Source of the DNA: Pseudomonas azerbaijanoccidentalis | GTDB taxonomy: Bacteria; Pseudomonadota; Gammaproteobacteria; Pseudomonadales; Pseudomonadaceae | Assembly (NCBI RefSeq): GCF_019145495.1 | Contig: NZ_JAHSTU010000012.1 | Span: 98,130 to 162,129, forward strand | Reading direction: 5' to 3' | DNA: 64,000 nucleotides | In this document: one piece after another, positions 17,371 through 24,172 of the stretch | Layout of the letters: every line of letters begins with the position of its first letter | Numbering within the stretch: position 1 is the stretch's first letter | Translations under genes and position numbers: made by a program | Notes under the pieces: generated by a model | What the model was told of the DNA's origin: nothing | Databases searched by the model: none | The model's input: only the letters and a program-made list of their open reading frames with translations

Positions 17371-17809
17371 GCACGGCTCCGAAGGTAAAGATGAGCGGCA
17401 TTCTACGCCGCAAGCCGACTCTCGTTCGAAACTATTCCCGCGCGTGATGATGTCGCTGGCCATTGTCGGGGTGATGGTGGGGCTGATGATCGGTCGCCTG
17501 ACCACGCCCGACCCCAGCGTGCTGCAGCAAATCGACGTGACGAGCGAGGGTTTGGTGGTGTGGTTCAACAACGAGCCCAAGACCCACGGCGAGATCGTCG
17601 ATGGCAGCGTCGCGTTGTTGTTCGAGGCGGAGGGCAAGGCACAGCAGGGTCAGCTCAAGCTGAACGACAAGAGCGTGAACTGGCGGGTGCGATTGAGTGA
17701 TGGGGGGGTGTTGCTGACGATGGTGGCGGCCCGGCCCCTGCAGGGTGAGTGGGCCGGTAGCGAGGTCGATGACCGCTGGCGGTTGGAGATCCATCTCCGA
17801 GAGCAATAA
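17369..17809 (+). CDS. conserved-position hypothetical membrane-anchored protein
   Basis: 146 residues that I do not recognise as a named family. A short polar N-terminus is followed by one hydrophobic helix (about residues 27-42, MMSLAIVGVMVGLMIG), then a beta-rich domain of about 95 residues without Cys. Probably anchored in the inner membrane with the domain outside. The assigned ATG shares a CATG with the trmL start on the other strand; AAGGA lies 11 bases upstream. If that is wrong, an in-frame ATG at about 17447 would begin directly at the helix. Its 3' end abuts the NrsZ repeats, which lie antisense to any read-through. Confidence 0.65.
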   Translation: MHGSEGKDERHSTPQADSRSKLFPRVMMSLAIVGVMVGLMIGRLTTPDPSVLQQIDVTSEGLVVWFNNEPKTHGEIVDGSVALLFEAEGKAQQGQLKLNDKSVNWRVRLSDGGVLLTMVAARPLQGEWAGSEVDDRWRLEIHLREQ

Positions 17810-18033
17810 AAGAGGGAATCCCCGGCCTGCCTGTACCAAGGTCCCCAAAACGGGAGGGTTCGCGCATTGCGTCGTGAACCCGGTGTAAAGAGGGAATCCC
17901 CGGCCTGCCTGTACCAAGGACCCCAAAACTGGGTGGGCTCGTCGCTTGTGCGGTGTGAGCCCGGTGTAAAGAGGGGAATCCCCGGCCTGCCTGTACCAAG
18001 GTCCCCGAAACTGGGTAGTGATCTGAATCACTG
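17806..18033 (-). ncRNA. nrsZ: NrsZ (P11-type) nitrogen-regulated small RNA, three-repeat
   Basis: Three imperfect tandem units (conserved starts at 17811, 17889 and 17970; periods 78 and 81 bp) share a core of about 45 bases containing GGGAATCCCCGGCCTGCCTG. Between cores lie hairpins: GGGTTC/GAACCC (17856-17861 with 17876-17881) and GGGCTC/GAGCCC (17935-17940 with 17957-17962), a compensatory T-A to C-G change. A sigma-54 element just upstream on the minus strand predicts a start near 18033, and a GGGGATTCCC followed by TCTTTTATT gives an end near 17806, about 228 nt. Known biology: P. aeruginosa NrsZ is a processed sRNA of similar length with three repeated stem-loops, next to ntrC, made under nitrogen limitation by NtrC and sigma-54, and promotes swarming through rhlA. 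Position, promoter type and repeat number all agree. Exact ends are estimates. Confidence 0.85.
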
Positions 18034-18043
18034 ATGAGACTAT

Positions 18044-18060
18044 TGCAGGGGGCGTGCCAG
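18044..18060 (-). promoter_or_regulatory. sigma-54 promoter of nrsZ
   Basis: On the minus strand CTGGCACGCCCCCTGCA carries the -24 GG and -12 GC with the required spacing. It matches TGGCACG-N4-TTGCA except for one base (CTGCA). It points into the three-repeat RNA. Confidence 0.82.
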
Positions 18061-18100
18061 AATTAACAAGATGAAACAGAAAACTGTTATGAAACGCTGA

Positions 18101-18132
18101 AGGCCCCGGAGTACGGGGCTTTCGTGTTTTTT
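18101..18132 (+). terminator. intrinsic terminator on the plus strand
   Basis: The stem AGGCCCCG (18101-18108) and CGGGGCTT (18114-18121) is followed by TCGTGTTTTTT. It would stop transcripts read through from the gene at 17369-17809 after they cross the NrsZ region antisense. Confidence 0.75.
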
Positions 18133-18201
18133 CGCCAAGCGTTCGAATACGAATGCCAGCGGGGGTTTGAATGGTTTTTTGTGCGCGATTGCGGTTCACC
18201 G

Positions 18202-18218
18202 TGCATTGCGGCGGTGCA
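18202..18218. promoter_or_regulatory. candidate NtrC binding site upstream of nrsZ
   Basis: TGCATTGCGGCGGTGCA is a 17-bp match to the NtrC palindrome TGCAC-N7-GTGCA, with one perfect half (GGTGCA). It lies about 140 bp upstream of the nrsZ -24 element, a usual enhancer distance. Confidence 0.6.
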
Positions 18219-18227
18219 CAAGCAAAA

Positions 18228-18302
18228 AAAGATCGCAGCGTCCGGCAGCTCCTGCAGGCTTTTATGTATGCCTGTAGGAGCTGCCGAAGGCTGCGATCTT
18301 TT
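18228..18302. repeat. REP/REPIN-type inverted repeat, family A
   Basis: GATCGCAGCGTCCGGCAGCT faces AGCTGCCGAAGGCTGCGATC between ntrC and the nrsZ control region. Confidence 0.9.
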
Positions 18303-18330
18303 CGTGAGCAACTAAATTCGAAAGCCGGAT

Positions 18331-19767
18331 TTAGCCCTCATCCCCCTCATCATCATCCCCGCCATCCACCTTCATCCCCAATTCCTTGATCTTGCGAGTC
18401 AGGGTGTTTCGCCCCCAACCCAGCAAAACGGCAGCATCGCGGCGGCGACCGGCGGTGTGCTTGAGGGCGGTTTCGATCATGATCCGCTCGAAGGCCGGAA
18501 CGGCACTGTCCAGCAGGCTCGACTGACCGCGAGCCAATGCCTGGTCGGCCCACTGACGCAGCGCCTGTTCCCAATTGGTCACCGGCGCCGAATCCTGCGG
18601 CAGGCTCAGCAACTCAGGTGGCAAGTCACCGATATGCACTTCGCGGCCCGAAGCCATTACCGTGATCCAGCGGCAGGTGTTCTCCAGCTGACGCACGTTG
18701 CCTGGCCATGGCAGGTTTTTCAGGTATTCCTCGGTCTCGCTTTTCAGCAGCTTCGGCTCAACGGCCAATTCCTGCGCGGCGCGGCTGAGGAAGTGCTTGG
18801 CCAGAGTCGGGATGTCTTCTCGACGATCCGACAGGCGCGGGATGTGAATGCGGATCACATTGAGGCGGTGGAACAAGTCTTCACGGAATTTCCCGGCATG
18901 CACCAGGGTTTCCAGATTCTGGTGAGTCGCCGCGATGATCCGCACGTCCACCTTGACGGGCACATGACCGCCGACGCGGTAGAACTCGCCATCAGCCAGA
19001 ACGCGCAGCAAGCGGGTCTGGGTGTCGGCCGGCATGTCGCCGATTTCATCGAGGAACAGCGTGCCGCCATCGGCTTGCTCGAAACGCCCGCGACGCAGGT
19101 TGGCCGCGCCAGTGAACGCGCCTTTTTCGTGGCCGAACAGTTCGGATTCCATCAGGTCTTTGGGGATCGCCGCCATGTTCAGCGCAATGAACGGCGACGC
19201 CGCACGAGGGCTGTGACGGTGCAGGGCGTGGGCCACCAGCTCTTTACCGGTACCGGATTCGCCGTTGATCAGCACGGTGATGTTGGAATGGCTCAAACGC
19301 CCGATGGCGCGAAACACTTCCTGCATCGCCGGCGCTTCGCCGATGATTTCCGGGGTGCGGGTCAGGGTCGGGGCGACTTCCAGGCCTTGTTGCTCCTGGG
19401 CGTGCTGGTTGGCGCGTTTGACCAGTGAAACCGCTTCATCGACGTCGAACGGCTTGGGCAGGTACTCGAAAGCGCCGCCCTGATAGGACGCGACAGCGCT
19501 GTCCAGATCGGAGTGCGCGGTCATGATAATCACCGGCAGCCGTGGGTGCTGTTCGCGAATCCGCGCCAGAAGGTCCAGGCCGCTGGCACCGGGCATGCGA
19601 ATGTCGGAGATGATCACGTCTGGCTGCTGGCGTGCCAGGCGGCTCATCACGCCGTCGGCGCTGTCGAAGCTTTGCGTGGTCATGCCTTCCTGTTGCAAGG
19701 CTTTTTCCAGGACCCAACGGATAGAACGGTCGTCATCGACGATCCACACGGTTTCACTACGGCTCAT
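18331..19767 (-). CDS. ntrC: nitrogen regulation response regulator NtrC (GlnG)
   Basis: 478 residues. The receiver domain (about 1-120) has the phospho-acceptor Asp in DVIISDIRMPG. The central AAA+ domain (about 145-370) has Walker A GESGTGKE, the sigma-54-contacting GAFTGA loop, and Walker B TLFLDEIGDMP. A Fis-type helix-turn-helix ends the protein (RRRDAAVLLGWGRNTLTRKI). It activates sigma-54 promoters when nitrogen is short. The start overlaps the ntrB stop by 4 bp (coupled). The 3' side carries a REP element and the divergently placed control region of nrsZ, its likely target. Confidence 0.97.
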   Translation of the reverse strand: MSRSETVWIVDDDRSIRWVLEKALQQEGMTTQSFDSADGVMSRLARQQPDVIISDIRMPGASGLDLLARIREQHPRLPVIIMTAHSDLDSAVASYQGGAFEYLPKPFDVDEAVSLVKRANQHAQEQQGLEVAPTLTRTPEIIGEAPAMQEVFRAIGRLSHSNITVLINGESGTGKELVAHALHRHSPRAASPFIALNMAAIPKDLMESELFGHEKGAFTGAANLRRGRFEQADGGTLFLDEIGDMPADTQTRLLRVLADGEFYRVGGHVPVKVDVRIIAATHQNLETLVHAGKFREDLFHRLNVIRIHIPRLSDRREDIPTLAKHFLSRAAQELAVEPKLLKSETEEYLKNLPWPGNVRQLENTCRWITVMASGREVHIGDLPPELLSLPQDSAPVTNWEQALRQWADQALARGQSSLLDSAVPAFERIMIETALKHTAGRRRDAAVLLGWGRNTLTRKIKELGMKVDGGDDDEGDEG

Positions 19768-20849
19768 GTCGATGTGGCTCCTTGTTCCAGTGGCAGAAAG
19801 ATCGAGAACGTGGTGTGGCCGGGGTGGCTGTCACACTCGATCAGGCCCTGGTGCTGGCTGATGATGTTCTGGGTAATGGCCAGGCCGAGTCCGGTACCGT
19901 CCGGGCGTCCGCTGACCATGGGGAAGAAAATGGTTTCCTGAAGTTCCGCAGGAATGCCGGGGCCGTTGTCGATGATTTCGATCTTGGTCACCAGGCGATG
20001 GCGCACGTGGCCGATGGTGAACTGGCGCATGGCGCGGGTGCGCAGGCTGATGCGGCCCAGGCGCAGCTCGTTCTGGCTGCTGATGGCCTGCATGGCGTTG
20101 CGCACGATGTTCAGAACGGCCTGGATCATTTGTTCACGATCGATCAGAACGTCGGGAATGCTTGGGTCGTAGTCGCGCACCAAAGTAATGCAGCCCTGGC
20201 TTTCCGCCTCCACCAGGTGACAAACACGCTCCAGCACTTCATGGACGTTGCACATGGCCAGCGATGGCAGCTTGTTGGAACCGAGCATGCGATCGACCAG
20301 GTTGCGCAGGCGGTCGGCTTCTTCAATGATCACGTTGGTGTAATCGCGCAGGCTTTCTTCCGGCAGCTCACGGGCCAGCAATTGCGCCGCGCCACGAATG
20401 CCGCCCAGCGGATTCTTGATCTCGTGGGCGAGGCCGCGCACCAGCATCTTGCTGGTTTCCTGCTTCGACAGCTGGGCTTCTTCTTTGGTGATTCGCAGCA
20501 AGCGATCGCGAGGGTGCACTTCGAGCAGCAGCAACGTGTCGCCATTGCTCAGGATCGGCGTGACCGCGTAATCGACCGTCAGGGTCTGGCCGGTGAGGGC
20601 GGTGAGCATTGCTTCGCGCTTGGTGAACGGATGCGCTTGCTGGACCGCTTGTCGCAAGGAATTGAGCGCCTCGGTGGATTCGGTGAACAACTCGCTGATG
20701 AACTGCCCATGGCTGCGCTGGCCGCTAATGGCCAGGAGCATTTCCGCCGCAGGGTTCATGTACTCAAGGCGCAATTCGGCATCGAGCAGGATGGTCGCGG
20801 TGGTGAGGTTGTCGAGTAGCAAACGGTGGAGTGCGTCGCTAATGGTCAT
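19764..20849 (-). CDS. ntrB: nitrogen regulation sensor histidine kinase NtrB (GlnL)
   Basis: About 361 residues, cytosolic, no membrane segment. A PAS domain (about 1-110, LLDAELRLEYMNPAAEMLL) is followed by the phospho-acceptor His in GLAHEIKNPLGGIRGAAQLL and a kinase domain with N-box (LNIVRNAMQA), IDNGPGIP and GTGLGLAIT. It phosphorylates or dephosphorylates NtrC under control of PII. The frame is open for 96 more codons upstream, but the ATG at 20849 has a GAGG site and gives the family start MTISDALHRLLLDN. Promoted, I infer, by the sigma-54 element at 20907-20921. Confidence 0.95.
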   Translation of the reverse strand: MTISDALHRLLLDNLTTATILLDAELRLEYMNPAAEMLLAISGQRSHGQFISELFTESTEALNSLRQAVQQAHPFTKREAMLTALTGQTLTVDYAVTPILSNGDTLLLLEVHPRDRLLRITKEEAQLSKQETSKMLVRGLAHEIKNPLGGIRGAAQLLARELPEESLRDYTNVIIEEADRLRNLVDRMLGSNKLPSLAMCNVHEVLERVCHLVEAESQGCITLVRDYDPSIPDVLIDREQMIQAVLNIVRNAMQAISSQNELRLGRISLRTRAMRQFTIGHVRHRLVTKIEIIDNGPGIPAELQETIFFPMVSGRPDGTGLGLAITQNIISQHQGLIECDSHPGHTTFSIFLPLEQGATST

Positions 20850-20906
20850 CGGGACCTCTTTTAGGGCAAAGCATGCGCAAGAAAAAAGCGCTGACGCGAG
20901 GAAAAT

Positions 20907-20922
20907 GCAAAAACCAAACCAA
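20907..20922 (-). promoter_or_regulatory. candidate sigma-54 promoter of ntrBC
   Basis: On the minus strand TTGGTTTGGTTTTTGC holds -24 GG and -12 GC with correct 12-base spacing and a perfect TTGCA end, but the CACG part is TTTG. It lies about 58-73 bp before the ntrB start. Confidence 0.5.
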
Positions 20923-21047
20923 GGCTCCGAAAAGAAGCGTTCAACGCCTGAAACGGGCGTTTGACGCTCGATTGCGTGGCGCTCTGCCAGCCTGGACGGG
21001 TAGTTTCGAACCAAAATGGGTTGGAATTTAGCGGCGGTGCAACCATT

Positions 21048-21064
21048 CGCACCAATATAGTGCG
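21048..21064. promoter_or_regulatory. candidate NtrC site upstream of ntrB
   Basis: CGCACCAATATAGTGCG is a 17-bp perfect inverted repeat (5-base arms, 7-base centre) with the geometry of NtrC sites (TGCAC-N7-GTGCA). It sits about 125 bp upstream of the candidate sigma-54 promoter, within 20 bp of the preceding gene's stop codon. Confidence 0.5.
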
Positions 21065-21079
21065 CAAACCTGAGCGACG

Positions 21080-21694
21080 TTAGAAGAACCGCAGGAACGG
21101 ATTTTTTTCTTCGGCCGGTTTGTCGGCAAGTGGACATTCCGGCCGTTGACCGTAGTCCGGGAGAGCGCAGGGTTTGACCTTGCGCTTTTGCGCCAGCGAC
21201 ATGCGCTGCATGTGGAAGGGCTGATTGGCGGTGCGTTCGACGGTGCGGCCTTGTTCGTCGAGGATTTCCACAGACAGTTGGTGGGTGCCGCGATCGATGT
21301 TGGTCAGCGGGAACACCGGACTGATGCCAGGCTCTGCCGTAGGTTTGCCGTCTAGCAACAAGCGGTAACTATGGCCCTTTTGCAGGCCTGGCTCACTGGT
21401 AATGCTGACGATGATTTCGCCAGCGGTGCTGCGCACGGTGGCATCAGGCTCCGGTACCAGAACGCGTAGCAGGTCGTAGTGAAACAGAGGTTTTTGCTCG
21501 AATTTCTTTGCGGTGCCGGGCGACGCGGACGGTGCGGCGGACATTCGATTGCTGGTGGCCAGCGGCACGCGCTTGGCGTTGCCGGGTTTTGGCTGGTCGG
21601 TGAAAACCCGATTGCCCTGTGCATCGACGTAGGTAAAAACCTCTGCCGACGCAGGCAGCACAAACAACACGCCAATCAACAGCCAGGCCTTCAA
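21080..21694 (-). CDS. DUF4124 domain-containing secreted protein
   Basis: 204 residues. Signal peptide AWLLIGVLFVLPASA, then the DUF4124 motif EVFTYVDAQGNRVFTDQPKPGN, a low-complexity linker, and a beta-rich domain containing LLLDGKPTAEPG and NIDRGTHQLSVEILDEQG. It is exported to the periplasm; function is unknown. It overlaps the upstream DUF4124 gene by 4 bp, and the two share the second domain (NIDRGxHxLxVxxxD), so they look like a tandem duplication. They lie between glnA and ntrB, a position shared with P. aeruginosa, but no nitrogen role is known to me. Confidence 0.85.
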   Translation of the reverse strand: MKAWLLIGVLFVLPASAEVFTYVDAQGNRVFTDQPKPGNAKRVPLATSNRMSAAPSASPGTAKKFEQKPLFHYDLLRVLVPEPDATVRSTAGEIIVSITSEPGLQKGHSYRLLLDGKPTAEPGISPVFPLTNIDRGTHQLSVEILDEQGRTVERTANQPFHMQRMSLAQKRKVKPCALPDYGQRPECPLADKPAEEKNPFLRFF

Positions 21695-22200
21695 GGCGTG
21701 TGCACTCGTTGCACGGTAAAGGTCACGCTGGGGCTTTGCTGGACCACGGTTTCGCCGTCGATCACCTGCACTGCCAGGCTGTGCAGGCCGCGGTCGATGT
21801 TCACCAGTTGCAGGATCGGGACGTTGACGGGCTGGCCGTAGGGTTGCTCGTCGAGCAACAGCCTGAACAGATGCGGGCCTTGCAGGCGCGGTTTGATCAG
21901 TACGTTGACGGTGAAGGTGCCGTTGTTGGCGCGCAGGGCTTCGGTGGTGGGCAGGCCGGTAAGTTCCAGTACTTCGTAGGCTTGGCGGGGCTGTTCGCTC
22001 GCAGCGTTTTGCGCAGATGGTGCAGGAGCTGCCTGGGGTTCGACGCTGTTGAGTGGTGGCAAGTCGACCGGTTGAGCCGTTACCCCATCAGGAGGCTGAT
22101 TGCTGTACGCGGTGTTGCCGTTGGCGTCCGTGTACTTGTAGATCTGCGCTGCGGCGGGCAGGGCGATCAGCAACAGAAGAAAGAGAAAACTACGACCCAT
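21691..22200 (-). CDS. DUF4124 domain-containing secreted protein (paralogue)
   Basis: 169 residues. Signal peptide RSFLFLLLLIALPAAA, then the DUF4124 motif QIYKYTDANGNTAYSNQPPDG, and a second domain with LLLDEQPYGQPV and NIDRGLHSLAVQVIDGET that mirrors the following gene. The stop overlaps the start of that gene by 4 bp. Predicted periplasmic. Function is unknown. Confidence 0.85.
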   Translation of the reverse strand: MGRSFLFLLLLIALPAAAQIYKYTDANGNTAYSNQPPDGVTAQPVDLPPLNSVEPQAAPAPSAQNAASEQPRQAYEVLELTGLPTTEALRANNGTFTVNVLIKPRLQGPHLFRLLLDEQPYGQPVNVPILQLVNIDRGLHSLAVQVIDGETVVQQSPSVTFTVQRVHTP

Positions 22201-22286
22201 AAAATCAACCGGAAACGAAAGCGTAGGGTTGCAGCATAGGTCAGGGGCGGCGGTTGGCCTAGCGTGTTCATATTTGGGTACAGAAG

Positions 22287-22364
22287 ATCAAAAGATCGCA
22301 GCCTTCGGCAGCTCCCACAGATGCATAACAATGTAGGAGCTGCCGAGGGCTGCGATCTTTTGAT
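22287..22364. repeat. REP/REPIN-type inverted repeat, family A
   Basis: ATCAAAAGATCGCAGCCTTC faces its complement ending GATCTTTTGAT, between glnA and the DUF4124 pair, directly beside the glnA terminator. Confidence 0.9.
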
Positions 22365-22374
22365 TTGTGATCAT

Positions 22375-22405
22375 AAAAAAGGCCTCCCGAAGGAGGCCTC
22401 TTTTT
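22375..22405 (-). terminator. intrinsic terminator of glnA
   Basis: The stem GGCCTCC/GGAGGCC (22381-22387 with 22392-22398) with a CGAA loop is flanked by A6 on one side and T5 on the other. On the minus strand it ends with a T run 30 bp after the glnA stop. Confidence 0.9.
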
Positions 22406-22434
22406 GTCACGCCGCATGCGCAGGCGCTACCGGA

Positions 22435-23841
22435 TTAGCAGCTGTAGTACAGCTCGTATTCCAGTGGGTGTACGAAGGTGCGTACTTTGATTTCTTCTTC
22501 GCTTTTCAGAGCGATGTAAGCGTCGATGAAGTCGTCGGAGAACACGCCGCCTTTGGTCAGGAACGCACGACCCTTGTCCAGCTCTTCCAGGGCTTCTTTC
22601 AGGCTGCCGCAAACTTGTGGGATCTCTTTCGCCTCTTCAGGCGGCAGGTCGTACAGGTTTTTGTCGGCTGCGTCGCCAGGGTGGATCTTGTTCTGGATAC
22701 CGTCCAGGCCAGCCATCATCAGTGCTGCGAAGCACAGGTATGGGTTGGCAGCCGGATCCGGGAAGCGCGCTTCGATACGGCGGCCTTTCGGGCTCGACAC
22801 GTAAGGAATACGGATCGAAGCGGAACGGTTACGGGCCGAGTAGGCCAGCATCACTGGAGCTTCGAAGCCTGGAACCAGGCGCTTGTAGGAGTTGGTAGCC
22901 GGGTTGGTGAAGCCGTTCAGGGCCTTACCGTGTTTGATGATGCCGCCGATGAAGTACAGAGCGGTATCGGACAGACCGGCATAGCCTTCGCCTGCGAAGG
23001 TGTTCTTGCCGTCTTTCCAGATGGACATGTGCACGTGCATGCCCGAGCCGTTGTCGCCGTACAGTGGCTTCGGCATGAAGGTCGCGGTGCGGCCGTAAGC
23101 GTCAGCAACGTTGTGTACAACGTACTTCAGGGTTTGGGTTTCGTCGGCTTTCTTCACCAGGGTGTTGAACTTGACGCCGATTTCGTTCTGGCCAGCAGTT
23201 GCCACTTCGTGGTGGTGAACTTCGACGGTCAGGCCCATTTCTTCCAGCGCGTTGCACATGGAGGTACGGATTTCGTGGTCGTGGTCGAACGGTGGAACCG
23301 GGAAGTAACCGCCTTTGACGCCTGGACGGTGGCCTTTGTTGCCGCCTTCCACATCCTGGTCGGACATCCACGAGCCTTGTTCAGAGTAGATCTTGAACAT
23401 GGAGCCGGAGATGTCGGACTTGAACTTCACTTGGTCGAAGATGAAGAACTCTGGCTCCGGACCTGCGTACACAGTGTCGCCGATGGCGGTGGATTTGAGG
23501 TATTCCTCTGCGCGCTTGGCGATCGCGCGTGGGTCGCGGTCGTAGCCTTGCATGCTCGAAGGTTCGATGATGTCGCAGACCAGAATCAGGGTCGGCTCTT
23601 CAGTGAACGGGTCCAGTACGGCAGTGCTGTCGTCCGGCAGCAGGATCATGTCGGAGGCTTCGATGCCTTTCCAGCCAGCGATGGAGGAACCGTCGAACAT
23701 CTTGCCGACTTCGAAGAAGTCTTCATCCAGCGCGTCGCGAGCCGGCATGGTCACGTGGTGCTGAGTGCCTTTGGTGTCCGTGAAGCGCAGATCAATCCAC
23801 TTGACGTCATGATCTTTGATGAGTTGAACCGACTTCGACAT
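22435..23841 (-). CDS. glnA: glutamine synthetase type I (GlnA)
   Basis: 468 residues. It forms glutamine from glutamate, ammonia and ATP, the main ammonia-assimilation step at low nitrogen. Typical motifs are FDGSSIAGWKGI, GPEPEFFIFD, MHVHMSIWKDGKN and RSASIRIPYV. The adenylylation Tyr is in KNLYDLPPEEAKEI (about residue 397), so GlnE-type control is expected. A terminator and REP follow, and the upstream 331-bp gap holds a strong sigma-54 element. It is the upstream partner of the ntrBC region. Confidence 0.98.
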   Translation of the reverse strand: MSKSVQLIKDHDVKWIDLRFTDTKGTQHHVTMPARDALDEDFFEVGKMFDGSSIAGWKGIEASDMILLPDDSTAVLDPFTEEPTLILVCDIIEPSSMQGYDRDPRAIAKRAEEYLKSTAIGDTVYAGPEPEFFIFDQVKFKSDISGSMFKIYSEQGSWMSDQDVEGGNKGHRPGVKGGYFPVPPFDHDHEIRTSMCNALEEMGLTVEVHHHEVATAGQNEIGVKFNTLVKKADETQTLKYVVHNVADAYGRTATFMPKPLYGDNGSGMHVHMSIWKDGKNTFAGEGYAGLSDTALYFIGGIIKHGKALNGFTNPATNSYKRLVPGFEAPVMLAYSARNRSASIRIPYVSSPKGRRIEARFPDPAANPYLCFAALMMAGLDGIQNKIHPGDAADKNLYDLPPEEAKEIPQVCGSLKEALEELDKGRAFLTKGGVFSDDFIDAYIALKSEEEIKVRTFVHPLEYELYYSC

Positions 23842-23940
23842 AGTGTCCTCCGGGTGGCTTCGGGCTTAAGTAGTGGATGCCCTTAGAATGTGGGTGATGC
23901 CGGCGCGAATACTCTGCCAAGGCAACCTGCCTCACAAGGG

Positions 23941-23956
23941 AGCAAATTGCATGCCA
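23941..23956 (-). promoter_or_regulatory. sigma-54 promoter of glnA
   Basis: On the minus strand TGGCATGCAATTTGCT is a near-perfect match to TGGCAYR-N4-TTGCW. The predicted start is near 23929, giving a leader of about 90 nt. The rest of this 331-bp gap toward thiI (24060-24100) is rich in TGCA and GGTGC words that could hold NtrC sites, but none has clean 17-bp geometry. Confidence 0.85.
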
Positions 23957-24124
23957 GTGCCCCACCATGGGTTTTTTGCCCCAATTTCTCGCTTATAAAG
24001 GTGTAAAGCGCTTAAACGCGGAAATTCTCGCCCTACAATGTGGCGCTTAAAACGAAAAACGACCTGTTTTGGTGCGTGCAAAACCTTCTGCACATTAACT
24101 GGTTAAACCTTGAGCAATTTCCGC

Positions 24125-24130
24125 TATAAT
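24125..24130 (+). promoter_or_regulatory. -10 element upstream of thiI
   Basis: TATAAT lies 42 bases before the thiI ATG. The -35 region (GTTAAA, 17 bases upstream) is weak. Confidence 0.5.
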
Positions 24131-24172
24131 CCGCGCCCCCCTTTTTCGGCAGGCCCTGCGCGCGCTGTTTCC

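Noticed and set aside
17811..18016. CRISPR array
   Set aside because: Only three units, imperfect, with related rather than unique spacers, and no cas genes; fits the NrsZ RNA.
17432..18199. 255-codon minus-strand frame with protein repeats across the NrsZ units
   Set aside because: The repetition is explained by the three RNA repeats; no start signal or known domain, and it is antisense to a plausible gene.
24060..24100. NtrC sites between glnA and thiI
   Set aside because: TGCA words are present but spacing is 16 rather than 17 bp or the arms point the wrong way.
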